A stretch of DNA of 64,000 nt. Origin: Blasia pusilla. Taxonomy: Eukaryota; Marchantiophyta; Marchantiopsida; Blasiales. The stretch lies in the NCBI GenBank assembly GCA_050084515.1, contig CM114273.1, positions 25,296,001 to 25,360,000 of the forward strand, read 5' to 3'. A model generated the notes under the pieces. The model was not told the DNA's origin and searched no databases. It saw only the letters and a list, made by a program, of their open reading frames with translations. Positions 32,341-44,343 of the stretch are shown here, one piece after another (positions within the stretch are counted from its first letter, which is position 1; the number at the start of each line of letters is the position of its first letter). Made by a program: the position numbers and the translations under genes.

Positions 32341-32814
32341 ATAGTCCATCAATTTTATGATCTATGAGCATGAAACGCATTTGGAGGAGTTATTTTACAT
32401 TTTGCAAGTGAATTGGTTAAGTTTGCACCCATGAAAGTATCAATTCTTTCATGATCCAACTAAATATCTTCACCTTGGACATATAGTGTATTAAGGGAGG
32501 ATTGGAGTTCAATTGATGAAGATGGAGACATATCGCACGTTCCAGGCCTTGGAGATACAAATTGAGAATGAGCTTTCATGGGATTGGAAAACTACTATCA
32601 ATGGTATACAAAGGGGCTTAGTACGACCATGAATGCATTGAATTTTCTATCAAGGTTCCATGAAGACTAGTTTTAGGGAGATGATCAAGAGACATTATTT
32701 AAGGAGCTCAATGATAAGTTAAGGTCCCGGACCATTGCAAGAAGTTCTATGCATGGTTGCTCAATAGATTTACACATGGATTGAAATATGTGGGGTTTAG
32801 GAGCTATCTTCACT

Positions 32815-32874
<60 letters not shown>

Positions 32875-33640
32875 GGAGGTCTTTATTACACATTTGAGTG
32901 TGTGAAACAATGCTACAGAGGCATACTATAGTTTTCTGTTTGGGAAGATAGATTTTATTTCCTTTGGTATTTTTTGGGGAATAATTTCACATTCGTCATT
33001 TGTCATAAAAATCTCACATGATTAATATAGTATGAGAAACTTACAAGGAGGTTTTTTTATGAGAACTTCTGTTGTGGGAGTACTATGACTTTCAAGTTAT
33101 CCATTGCCCACGATATTTGAACCTAGATGCAAACAGGTTGAGTCACAACGTATGTGCTAGCAACAATCAAAGATATGATAGTGGAGCTCAATAGACATAG
33201 CATGGTGAGAGGGATGAGTAGATAATGTCAGGTTGGTATATTTTTGCCTTCTCATGGCTGTTAACTACGTTGGGTCTACGTCAGACATCCATAATGATGG
33301 GATAATATTGGAATAGCTATGTAATAGTGTTTAAGCAAGCATTTACATTGGGTGCTAAGGACTTAGATTAAATGATATAACCAACCATGAGAGTCAAATG
33401 GGAGGGGAGATGTGCGTTGAGTTTGGGAGGATGATCAAGTACATATGTTTTCTCATCCTTCACAACGAGCATAAGTCATGAAATACAACTGTTAAAGAGA
33501 ACTCAATGGTATATGAAACTTTCTTATGATTCAATATTGGTGGCATGGTATATAAATTTAAATTCAAGAGTTAATTTGTATCCAGATGCACAAGTTGTGA
33601 TAGAGTGCAAGCATCATTTGATTCTATAATACCACACACT
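32340..33640 (+). pseudogene. E2-family pol fragment (RT end to integrase start), heavily decayed
   Basis: Collinear with 15140-16460 of E2. ATGAAACGCATTTGGAGGAG near 32366 matches the RT thumb; ATGGGATTGGAAAACTACTATC near 32577 matches the F-Y-x-W region; a GATTTTATTTCCTTTGG-type stretch near 32950 is the RNase H region; and TTGTGATAGAGTGCAAGCATCATTTGATTC near 33593 matches the integrase Cys pair. No frame remains open for long. A GA tract of about 57 bp interrupts the RNase H part. Confidence 0.75.
32815..32871. repeat. (GA)n microsatellite
   Basis: About 28 GA units inside the E2-family RNase H remnant. The purine strand is the coding strand. Confidence 0.98.
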
Positions 33641-33808
33641 AGAAGAAAATAGGTAATTTCTCACTATAAGAAAAGTATGGTTTTTATGACTTATATTGAA
33701 TGACTTGTGTACAAAACAAATCAAATTAGGACTTGGTTGGTTTAATTCATTTTCATAACTTACCAAACCAATATATTTATATCCTCATGACTTATAAAGT
33801 AATTATAG

Positions 33809-33847
<39 letters not shown>

Positions 33848-34900
33848 TTATTCATAAAATAGCATAAATATCATCAAATATTATACGGAAAATATTAGAT
33901 GTGCTAAAATTTAATATTATATTTCTAAAAATTACCATAAAAATATGGTATAAGTCTTAGTAAGTAGGTAAATTAACTTTGAATAGTGCATTTGAATCTA
34001 CATTATCAATCAAATGACAAGTGCATTTGCTTTGATAATATTTATATTATGGACTCTTTTTCATGGTCAAAATTTCATTTTTTATCTTTATTTTTATTCC
34101 TACAAAATAAACCCACACACTTCTAATCCATTTATGAAGGAATTGACACCATTTCAACTAATAATTATTACAAATTCAGGGGAAAAAAGAAGAAGAAATA
34201 TTCATCAAGACTTGGCACCACTATGAGTTTGTTGCAAGATCAATTTCTTTTATCATTTTTTGGAATAATAGATTTATTAAATATTATAAAAATTATTTTT
34301 CTTACAATCCAAAATTCAGTTTTTTACTTGAATGGATCCACAAATTTTTTTACTTAAAAAATTATTTTCCAAATGTTTTAATATTCAATTTTAGATTTCT
34401 CTCCTTTTTTTTAGTCACTTACTCCTCATTTTCCCATGAAAGCCTTTGTATCATTTGAAAAAACTATAATTGCAAATATAAGTTTAGAGGGAAGAAATCT
34501 TTGCCAAGACTATTTTAATGAAATTCACATTGGAAATTTGGTGAAAGATGCATTTATTTTTCATAATATTTGAAATAATCAAAATTTCTGAAATATCTAA
34601 AATATTTTTTTGAAATATTTTAGATATTTCAGAAAAATATTTTATTTATTTAAATCATTATTTTCATATATGCTGATTTTTATGACTTATTTTTTAATTA
34701 ATATAATTTTTCATCTAGATAGGCTATAACTTGTTTTTTTTAAATCATAAATATGAATTTCAGAAAAGAAAAAAATCTACCAAGTAGAGATATGGTTTTT
34801 ATTAATGTACTTAAATGAGATTGGGTCTTAGTCTTACATGTGTGAGTGAATAGGGTAGTGGTAGCACGTCTCAATTTGCACAAAGTGATCCACGTTCAAA
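33641..34900. other. AT-rich stretch with a TA microsatellite
   Basis: (AT)n at 33810-33845, then strongly AT-rich sequence including a short inverted repeat around TTTTGAAATATTTTAGATATTTCAG near 34600-34650. No gene recognised. Confidence 0.6.
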
Positions 34901-34909
34901 TCTTCCATC

Positions 34910-35095
34910 CATTGAGGTTTGGTAGTAGATGGAAGAAGGATGAATAGATGGATGGAGGGTGGGAGACTTTGCAATGGATGGAGTATAGACAAAGGATGGA
35001 AAATGGATGGAGGGAGAGAGGATCAATGTACAGAACATTGATGGATAGACGGCAAATGAATGGAAAATGGATGGACAAAGAATAGAAAAATGAGG
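34910..35095. repeat. GGATGGA-rich minisatellite
   Basis: Irregular repeats of GATGGA/GGATGGAAAATGGATGG-like units, purine-rich on the plus strand. Confidence 0.7.
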
Positions 35096-35755
35096 AGTAA
35101 ATAAACTTTTTTGTTGATATACTAGCCATTTATTAATGTCTCTGTAGCCTTAGTCATTACTAGCAAATAGCTTGGTTTGTATGACTCTACGAGTCATCAA
35201 TCATTACAAGTCATTTTTTATCATTAGTTACTCAACCTAGTTATATATTAAAATCATTGAATGTAATATTCTAGTGTTTATGATTAGAGCATGTTTGATA
35301 CATACCTTTACATGCATAGATAACAAATCTTATGCAAAATAGACTTCATAAATGAACGACGATTTCAAATTCAAAGTAATGTGAAGTCATTATTCAATGA
35401 AGGATTTTAACTTACGAGTCACGCTTTGAACGACTTATGAAAATGATAATTTTAGAATGACTTACTTAAGTAACCAATTTCCATAATAGCTTTTATAGTA
35501 AGACAAATTCATGATTGACCACTTATAGATTAAGGTGATATGGAACAATTTTAACATCTAGGAATCTTGAGAATCTTCGCACATGGGTGAAATAATGAAA
35601 AAAATTTGGGAGTATAAAGAATATTGTGTGTAGGTCCTAGGATACATGAGAAATTTCAAGGCACTCAAGCAACCATACATCCTTAAGCTCACTATTTAGG
35701 AGTTTGGATGGTATCACTCTACTAATCGATAGAATACAAAATACATAAAAGACTT
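35096..35755. other. Stretch without recognised features
   Basis: AT-rich; no open frame with recognisable content. Confidence 0.5.
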
Positions 35756-36030
35756 TGTGCCTCAACTCCCAACCCGAATCCTCTCACCTTTCACCACACT
35801 TTACTTCCTACCTTGCCCATTTTCCCACTCATCATAGTCTCTTGCCTCTCCCCTCACGTCCCCTCCCAATCCTCGTCTCGTAACTCTTGCCTCCTCCTAC
35901 TTCTATCTACCTCCTCCCTTCTATCTCCCTTTCTCTTCCCCCATACCCTCCTCTAATCCCCCCAACATAGCTCCTCCCAAGCCAATCAATTCCTCCTCTC
36001 CTTACCAATCCTAGCCCTCCAATCCTTGCA
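35756..36030. repeat. Pyrimidine-rich tract
   Basis: About 270 bases where C and T dominate the plus strand (runs such as CTCTTGCCTCTCCCCTCACG). This is strong strand asymmetry without a simple repeat unit. Confidence 0.75.
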
Positions 36031-37915
36031 AAACTTAAGAAAAGAAAACCCATATAAGACTCACGTTCTATAGGAAGGGTTTGGGGCTAGACTTTTGTCG
36101 TCGGGTTGGATATGTATGCTCCTTGATGTGTTCAAGAAAATATCTTACATATTATTTTTTAGTGTAAGGTATTTAGTGTGGAGCTCTCTTGAGTTATTAA
36201 ACTTTTTTTTATGGATAATTTTGTCAACTCACCACCTCGAGTTTAGATACATTTCATTGAGGTACCTAAACAAGTTCAGAATGTGGGGGTCCAAAGGAAA
36301 TATATCTAAATGCATTTTTATCCTATCATTTCTAGCCATTTATCTATTGAGTAACCATCACTTTGTTTTTGGTGCATTGCGCAATCGACTTCCCTTTTCA
36401 AGCATTCCCTTTTTTCAACTATGGATTTGAAATCTATGCTCACAAATTTCTTTCATATTTTTGTAGAGTATCTTTGAGCTCCTTATCCAAACTTAGTATT
36501 AAAATTTTAAATATTCCCCCCTCCAAATGACCATGGATAGTGAGCTGGATAATAAAATCCTAAAGGAATGCTTATGAGCCTATTTCCAAAAGATATAAAT
36601 CCATCTAAAAAGTGATTTTAAATGGCACACTTAAATTGATTTTCGAAACACCCTTTGGGAAGGGACAGTCGTATCCTTTTAGGGTGGTAGATGGGTTCGA
36701 AAAATTTACTCTCAAATTATAGAAAGGTTGGACTTTTGATTATAAGATTGTGGGAAATCATATTATTCTTATTCATGGTTAACATGCTAGGTCAAAATGG
36801 GTTCTCAACACCCATCTATAAAACGAGACTATTAAGGGTTGCTCCTTAGTAATTTGAGACATAAGGAGGTTAAAGATCATCAACAACTTATATTCTCTTC
36901 ATAATTAGAACAAATTTGGTATTATAAAAGGTAGCGAGATCTCATATAACATTTGCAACTAAAGAAAATATCATGATTGAAAATAGTGAGAAGTTCTTTA
37001 GACTAGAAGTTACTTCCAATTTTGTTCCAAAATATCCACAAAATCCTATTACCACTTGCAGTGTAGAATTAAAAATAGATCAATTAAGCATCACAAGTGG
37101 AGATGTCACACGAGTGAAGGCAATGTTAACTTCCTTAATTTTAGGGGTCTAAGAGCTCAAATTGAGACAAGTCAAGTAGATTTTGAATATGGATCTGCCA
37201 TGAACGTTAAATTTTCCTTAACATGGATTTTAGGTCGCTAATGTAAGTACCAAGCTAGGATCTATGAAGCATTTAGACATATATGGATATAGTATTATTT
37301 TCTATAATATTTATTATTTGATTTTAGAGTCTCCTTAATATATATATGAGTGTTATTGGTCCCATATAATTCCTTATTTTATACATGTTTCAGAGGTTTG
37401 AAAACTCAATATAGTAAAATGGGAAGGGTGGGGCTTATTGAGAGAGAAGTTTAATATGCTAATAAAAACATTTAATGAAACAAAGCCTAGAGAAGACCTT
37501 GAATATTAATGGACCAAGGTAAAGGAAGATGATTAAGGGAAGACTTGGAAGCCTTGCTAAGTAGTGAGGGTTTATATGATAGTCAAGGAAAATTACCAAA
37601 TAAGTCAGAATATCATACTAACTTGGTTCCTTTCTAGGGATTGGAGAAGAACATGGAGTTTTTTTCAAACAAGGTTTCTTGGAAGGTATAATAGCTTGAG
37701 TGATCAATATTGGAAACCCTTAAAGAGAAACCAAAATTTACAAATTCACGTACTAAGGACCTTGATGAAACTTAGATGGTATTGGAGATTTTTAAGGATG
37801 GAGAATCAAGGGCACAGTTGGAAACCATACTATAAATCAAAGGATTATGTGATTCTCAATGACATTTACGATATGAGATTATTTTTTGCTCCTAAACAAG
37901 AAGTGTGAAAGGCCA
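36031..37915. other. Stretch with short unidentified open frames
   Basis: Open stretches at 36095-36430, 37056-37241 and 37564-37908 on the plus strand show no motif I can assign. Because the copia pol remnant follows immediately, 36600-37900 may be the more decayed 5' part of the same element, but I cannot show it. Confidence 0.4.
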
Positions 37916-38798
37916 AAAACAAAAGTTCAAATCTTGTGTTTCTCAAAAGATCCTAAAACTAAAGATACCCAATCCCATATGTTCAATCATAATAGAAAAG
38001 TGAAAGAAGTTGGGTTTGATTTTATCTTGTAGGTTGTAAGGAATGGCTAACATAAAGTCGAATGAGAATCATCTTATGAATAATGATTCTGGGATTTTCT
38101 TATACCAACTAGTACGCTTGATTACAGGCATGAAAATGATATAAAGGAAGGATATTGAGGCATGTCTTATTCCTTAGTTCAAGGATTTGTATATCTTAAA
38201 AAATTGATCTATTCCATATGATTCTTATTTTGTAAAAGAGAAGTTTGGTAGTGAGGCATTGTCTCCTTAGTGGAATGTAATGATTTTTTTTGCATAAGAA
38301 GGTATTCTTGTGTAATACAAGATCAATCGTCGGTTTTGCAATGGGTACATTGAGTAGATTCTCAACTAAGCCTTTTAAGAACCATTGGAGGATAGTGATA
38401 TTTATATTTAAGTACATCAAAAGCATTATCAACTCCCTTATCACCTACATAACAAGAATGAGTATTGATATGATAAGATTTTATGACTCAGATTGGGCAA
38501 GAAACTCAAATTATAAAATATATGTTTGGTGGTGATATGTTGTTGCTTTTAGGGAAGATTAGAAGTGACATTGTGGCTTAACAAGAAATATCCTAATATT
38601 GCTCTCTAATTTACTTAGGATGGGTACATGCTGATATGTTATGCCTCATGTGAAGCATATTGGTTGAGAGGAATATTGGAGGATATAGGAAAAGAACCAA
38701 AGAATGCTATTGTAATGTGGTATGATAATCAAATTTATATTTCCATTATAGTTAAATTTTGTTTTATGATCACACCAAGCACATTGAGATTCAATATT

Positions 38799-38847
<49 letters not shown>

Positions 38848-38870
38848 CCAAGACATGTGATTTGTGAGGG
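37916..38870 (+). pseudogene. Ty1/copia RT C-terminus and RNase H remnant
   Basis: The frame 38290-38535 reads A-M-G-T-L-S-R-F-S-T then H-W-R, then F-K-Y-I-K and D-S-D-W-A, the copia signature for the RT connection and RNase H start (the D in D-S-D-W-A is the first catalytic Asp). Frame 38628-38867 has S-C-E-A-Y-W-L-R-G-I-L (copia E-A-E-Y region) and W-Y-D-N-Q (D-N-Q with the next Asp). A GA expansion begins where an H-x-x-R-E segment is expected. Stops separate the two parts. No LTR was found beside it. Confidence 0.85.
38802..38844. repeat. (GA)n microsatellite
   Basis: About 21 GA units in the copia RNase H remnant; the purine strand is the coding strand. Confidence 0.98.
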
Positions 38871-41785
38871 GGTGTAAGAAGCTTCCTTAGACCTTTGATT
38901 GCCTCCAATCACCTTGAACCTTTGATTCTTTCCATCAACCAACTTTGAACTTTGGCTGCACTTTCCAACCTATCATGATTTCCATGCATAATGATTTCTT
39001 GATTGCCTTTGTTTCTCCCATACCTCTTTTAAAATCGTAAATTAGGTTTCTCTAGAATCATGTAAGTTTGCCCATACATATTTAGTGGAGAATAAGGAAG
39101 TTAGTGCAATAGATTCATGTTGGGGTATTGGTCGTAGAGCTTGAGATGTAGGGTCAAGGCTTGGGATTGGAATATTTACCTTCCTGGAAATTGGATCGCA
39201 TGTTGGAGTTGCTAATCTTTTTATCATTAGCTCTCCACGTGAACGTATTATGGTATCAACATAGGATTCAATTTGCTTGGTCATTCTAACTTACAAGTAC
39301 TCTAGTTACAATGCTCATGGCATGGAACAACTATTAAATTGACTTTTTGGACGGGCCTTCAATTTTAAGGGAGTGGAAAACCCAATATTTGAAAGGGGAA
39401 AAATGGTTAATATGTTTAAAAGAAACTGATTATTCAAGTAAAAATAAAATTACATATCAAATCTTGAGTTTTTAATTTTGTGAATAAAGAAACAGCCTTG
39501 AAATTTTTTTCACAACATCTGATTATAGACATACCAATTTGGTAAAGTTTCACCATTTCAAATGACCAAAACTAAGGTTGTATCCTCTTTTTCTAATGCA
39601 CAAGTCCTCCAATTATCTTGTAGATATTCTAGATTTGTACCTTTGGATGGGCCTTTAACTTCGTGGAGGTGGATAAAAAGTTATTTGAGAATATTTGGAA
39701 GTTTTAGATCCTATCCAAAAACTCCAAGAATCATAACTTCAAAAATGAGAGTTTCCATTTTTAACTCCATTGGATGTGGAAAAAATGAGCACAAACATAT
39801 TATGGCCAAACATTCTCTGGACAAGTTTGAAGATTTTTGAATGATATGTGGTGATGTTATAACTAAAGGACACCAACTTCATGATCACAAGAGGACAAAA
39901 ACTATTATTCCACTTTTTGGTCAATTAATTTTTTGGCTTGATTTTGAAAATGGATTAATTTGAATTGATGGATGGAACCTTTTCTTAGAATGAATATAAA
40001 GACAAGTATTTGGAGAGAGATGATTTTTTCATATGCTGTTTTGTAGAATTGAGTGTGGAAAAAGAAATATTTGAATTCCTTCTTAAGTTTTCCATCTCAT
40101 GATCTGTTTAAGGAATAACACTAAAAAAATTTCATGCAAGACCTTCATATGGTTAGAAATACTCAGGTTAAGTCTGACAAAATTTTTGGATCACCGAATC
40201 TCATGTTGAAATCTCTCTCCCTACCCTTAACCCTTCAAACTTCTCCTTTTATAGTTTGTCCTAAAAATCTAACTAAGAAAACCTAACATATCATGATGAA
40301 TGACTTTCATATGTATGAGATAAATTTATGAAAATTCTTTTCATAACTATATGACTTTACTGGTTTTTAAATCCATTAGAAATGATTTTACCAATAAAAG
40401 TCTAATTTGAGTTATTTTGTGCATGAGTTGTTCCGAGTGAGTGACAAAATAGTAGTTTTCTTCTAATGAAATAATTCATGATTTCAAATACTTCATATTG
40501 TAACCACCATTTTTTGAACATATTAACATGCATGATTGTACATATCTTTCCCATGTCATTTAGCCATAGCATGCGAGGTTCATGCCTAAAACTAATCTTT
40601 GTAGACCACACCAATTTCTTGTAAGTAATTAGTTGTAGCATACTTACAATGAAAAGATTCTATCTACGCCAGAAAAAATTGTTTTGCAAGAGAAATATCT
40701 TCTTACTACCTCACCTATTACCAACTCTAGTGGACTTCAAAATGATCCAAATCTTGACTTGCATAATTAGAAAAATATTCTGAAAACTTCCGAAATGGAT
40801 AGTTGTCTTAGAACATATCACAAAAAAAGACTCTAACAAAAAAAAGATAGGCGGTTCATTAAAAGACAATCATGCCCACACTCAACCTCAATTTTTTAGC
40901 CTTATTTTCTCAAGGAATGACATATTCACATGAAAAAGCCTATGCTAAACTCCAATGAGGAGAAGTTGTCCCTTACGAATTCTAATGTGGAAAAAAAAAA
41001 GGAAAGGAAATAACACGTGGTGACCTGAGATAAATAGTTCCAACCAGGATGAAAAAAGACAACGTAGGGTACAATCGTCTCAAGAGGCATAGAGACATTG
41101 GCCTTAAAAAAGAAAGAGAAGGCATAAAGGGTTTCCAAGAGTCGAATGAAAATAAGCCACAAATAATCGATGTGAAATCATTGGGAAACTTAAAGGTTAA
41201 AGAATAAGGGATTTATTGGGATGATCACTACTTTGTCCGATTGTCCAAGTGGTATATAGCTAAAGCAAAAGGCCAAAGGAGAAAAAAACAAACATGGAAA
41301 TAGCACAACCAAATTAGGATGAGAAAGAGTTCATACCATATAGTAAGGCCAAGGTCAGCCCACCAATGGGTTCAAATCAAATACTTTATTTAATGTTTTT
41401 TTCTCCATATTTTATGGCAAGACTTTCTACCACTCTTGCCACACCAAAAAAAAGAAAAAGAAAAAGCCTGTGGGAGCCACAAAAATCCCTACTTTTATTC
41501 ATTTGTTTTAGGAAAAAAAATTCTCCACGTCATCAACATACCCACACCCCAAAATGGAAATTCTTTTCTTTCCAACAACCATATCTTATGGATGTCGGTC
41601 AACAATGGGGATGTAGACAATATTACTAGAGGAAAATACAATATACAAATATTGTCCTCCGGTAATATAGCTTACATCCCCAAAGGAACAAAAGTAACTT
41701 CATTATTCGTGTTTTTCAAAAATTATAATCGTACAAGAATTATAAGGCTTTTATTATGAGATTAAGGAAATTTTCCTGCTTTACA
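38871..41785. other. AT-rich stretch without recognised genes
   Basis: Scattered open stretches on both strands (for example 39042-39284 minus, 41436-41759 plus) carry no recognisable domain. No repeat unit stands out. Confidence 0.5.
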
Positions 41786-42165
41786 TGACTCGTAAGGTCA
41801 TGTGAAGGGTCGCGTCGCGAGATCTCGGAGCGTGGTTGATCCGGCGGCGAGGACGTCGTCCAGCCAGCAAAAGGCGTCTACGGTCAGCAAGCTACGCTAC
41901 TGCGGTAGAGCTAACCACAGCCACCTCCCCGGTCATCACCGGCTGAGGTTTACCGGCTAGCTACCCCCATACGCAAACACGGAGCTTTACCTTTAAGTAC
42001 TTTTAAGCACGTTCTTATCCGCCGCATGGGCCGGTGACGGTCCCCCAATGGGGACGGAATCGTGCTTTATCCTCAGCTGCACGTGGACACCACTCATTTG
42101 CTGCACTCCTGTGCTGGCTGGGGTCTAGAGTCCCTGTCAGAGTTAACTCCGAGTGCTAATCATGG
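41786..42165. other. GC-rich hairpin-rich block of unknown origin
   Basis: About 380 bases of clearly higher GC and CpG content in an AT-rich surround. Hairpins visible by eye: GTCCCC-CAAT-GGGGAC near 42040-42060, CCGGT-CATC-ACCGG near 41929-41943, and GGTCAGC...GCTAACC near 41881-41918. No open frame of note. It could be a structured non-coding RNA, a small LTR/TRIM-like element or an old insertion. I found no terminal repeats or target duplication, and no match to rRNA, SRP RNA or tRNA by eye. Confidence 0.5.
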
Positions 42166-42945
42166 GGTTTTTTTAATAATCATTTTGAAGACCAATACAT
42201 GGATTAAATCTATCAGATTTCTCCATGAAACCAGTACATGAAATTTTTTCTTTTATCTTATACTAAGTAGGAAACGTTTGAATAATTAGGTTATTTTTAT
42301 TTTTAATAAAAATAAAATAATTATTATTAAATAAAAATTAAAAATATTCTAGACTAATAGAAAACATATTTTAATTTCCTACTACTTACCTTAAGTGCCC
42401 ACTCCATCATCCCTAATGTACCATTGAGAACTTGAGATGTAATGCATAATGAAAGATTTTTATTTTAAAGGTGTCAAATTTTTTTTTAGTCTTGTTGCAT
42501 ATGCTCTTTGTTTTGATAATATTGATTTTCCCTTGGGATCCCTTCTTTGTTATTATCCTTCGGGGGTTTAGGTGGTAATAGGTGCAGGCGTGTATGTAAA
42601 TTTCCGAGTATGATTATTTAATAAAAGCAAAAATTTGTATATTTGATGCCATAAGAGTTGGGAAGGGGGCTAATTAAGACATCTTCTTGGTTTTATAAGA
42701 TGGGATGTGAAAAGTAAGGAATTCCTTTTCTAATTAAAATATACGTATGAAAGGGTTATTATTTGGAGAAAATGATGCCCAAAAGAATCAAAATGGTTTC
42801 TAAAATAGTAGGCATGTTCAAAAAAGAATGCTTTGATATCTTGAATGGTTTGTACTCGGATTGTGTTATTTTTTCCTTTACTTTTACCCCTTTCTTTCCT
42901 AAGATAGCATTTTCCTCAAAATAAACATGAGTGAAGAACATATAC
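42166..42945. other. AT-rich stretch
   Basis: No gene recognised. A phrase near 42370-42460 (TTAATTTCCTACTACTTACC, GAGATGTAATGCATAATG) recurs diverged at 52690-52845, so an unnamed dispersed repeat may be present. Confidence 0.4.
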
Positions 42946-42948
42946 GAG

Positions 42949-43123
42949 TGAGCTATAAGGAGAAAGATTATTATGTGAAAAAGAAAACGTTCAAAGAAGA
43001 ACGTGCAAAAGCATGTGTTTGAAAAATGTGAATGTGTGAGCTATAAGGAGAAAGATTATCATGTGAAAAAGAAAACGTTCAAAGAAGAATGTGCGAAAGT
43101 GTATGTTTGAAAAATGTGAATGT
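42949..43123. repeat. Two tandem copies of an 87-bp unit
   Basis: GTGAGCTATAAGGAGAAAGA starts both copies, and TTTGAAAAATGTGAATGTGT ends both. The copies differ at a handful of positions. Confidence 0.9.
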
Positions 43124-43404
43124 GTTTAGAAAAATAAGAATTTCCATTGCATCACATGAACATCCTTATTAGTACTCCAAATTTTGAATCATTCCAACAA
43201 TTATTTCTTTGTCATGCTATGAAGGTTTTGAAAAGCACATGTACAAGACTCTTACCAGAGTATAGATGTAGCCCCTCAAGGCATATGTTTTCCTATTTCT
43301 CTTTCAACTTTGCATGTCAATTCTTTTAATCCATCTAACGCTATTAAGTTTCATTTCATGTTGCATGATTTTTAGAATTTATAGAAATATTATGGAAAAA
43401 AATT

Positions 43405-43460
43405 AAATTGGTTACTATGGAGGGGAAGAGAGAAGGATTTTACTATGGAGGGGAAGAGAG
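43405..43460. repeat. Short tandem duplication, 28 bp x 2
   Basis: TACTATGGAGGGGAAGAGAG occurs twice in a row with AAGGATTT between. Confidence 0.85.
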
Positions 43461-43720
43461 AAGGAAGTTTAATTAGATAAGTATTTTAATTTTTTAACTT
43501 CTAATTTTTTTAAATAAGAGAGAGCAACTGAGATAAGGTTATTCTTTCAGTGAGGGAGGGAAAAGAGAGAAATGGAAAGACTTTCAATAAGAGAGGGGAT
43601 GAGAGATAGAGAATAAATTTTTAATAGGGCAAGTGAGATTAGAGGGGAGGAAGAGGAAATTATCCAACCCTCTCGGATCCTTCGAAAAGAGATAAATCCT
43701 CTCCATCCCTCTACGGTGGA

Positions 43721-44339
43721 TGTCGTGCGCATACATATCGCTACACAACATACATCGCTGGTCACATCTACACCACACAACACCGATCTTCCCCACACAC
43801 AGGTCGATCCACACATATACAAAAATCAACTCATACATATACATGGAGATCACACAACAAAAAATAAAGAGTAGTAAAAACGGCACACCTGGCCTAAAAC
43901 TCCACTCCTCAATCTACATCGGCATATCGAGCCTCGTCCACCCTGTGCTATCAAGGAATCCGGACGCTAGCACCCTAGTCCTATCTCACACACATACAAG
44001 GGAGGTGCTCCAACGACCCAACATGAGAAAGATGGCTTAGGAAAGCCATCTTCCTCTCTTATATAGGGTTGGGAAGAGCCAAAAGGCTCTTCCCCTAAAA
44101 ATAGCCCTCCCCTTGGTAACCTGCGCGCACAGGTTACCAGGGGCGGGTGACCTGGTCAACAAGTCACCCGGATGTAAAAGACCTCAACATGAAAGTTTTC
44201 AGAAACGACGTTCCTGATACAATGGACCTATCCTCAACCTCATCCGACACCGTGGGACAAAGTTACACTCAAGATAGTCCGCTGGCTCCTACGCCCTATC
44301 CACGATAGATCTCGGCCTATCGGCTACTCAGATGTGACA
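43721..44339 (-). mobile_element. Solo LTR with 4-bp target duplication, E2-related termini
   Basis: 619 bp. The minus-strand start TGTCACATC and end ATGCGCACGACA give TG...CA ends, flanked by TGGA at 43717-43720 and 44340-44343. The end matches the E2 LTR end (ATGTATGCGCACGACA), so it belongs to a related family. On the minus strand a TATA box CTATATAAGAG lies at 44068-44056, with four successive hairpins around it. Both this LTR and E2 show 4-bp duplications, which supports a family trait. Confidence 0.85.
44029..44170. promoter_or_regulatory. Four adjacent hairpins at an LTR promoter
   Basis: H1 44029-44052: AAGATGGCTT/AAGCCATCTT, 4-base loop. H2 44071-44094: GGGAAGAGCC/GGCTCTTCCC, AAAA loop. 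H3 44109-44143: CCCCTTGGTAACCTG/CAGGTTACCAGGGG, 6-base loop. H4 44144-44170: CGGGTGAC/GTCACCCG, 11-base loop. The TATA box lies between H1 and H2, so on the minus strand H2-H4 are upstream of it and H1 is about where transcription would start. Confidence 0.9.
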
Positions 44340-44343
44340 TGGA

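Noticed and set aside
41786-42165. rRNA, tRNA or SRP RNA gene
   Set aside because: No tRNA A/B boxes in correct spacing, no recognisable rRNA or SRP core by eye. Left as an unexplained structured block.
44029-44170. Hammerhead or other self-cleaving ribozyme (retrozyme) in the hairpin array
   Set aside because: I looked for the CTGATGA...GAAA core on both strands and did not find it in the required order.
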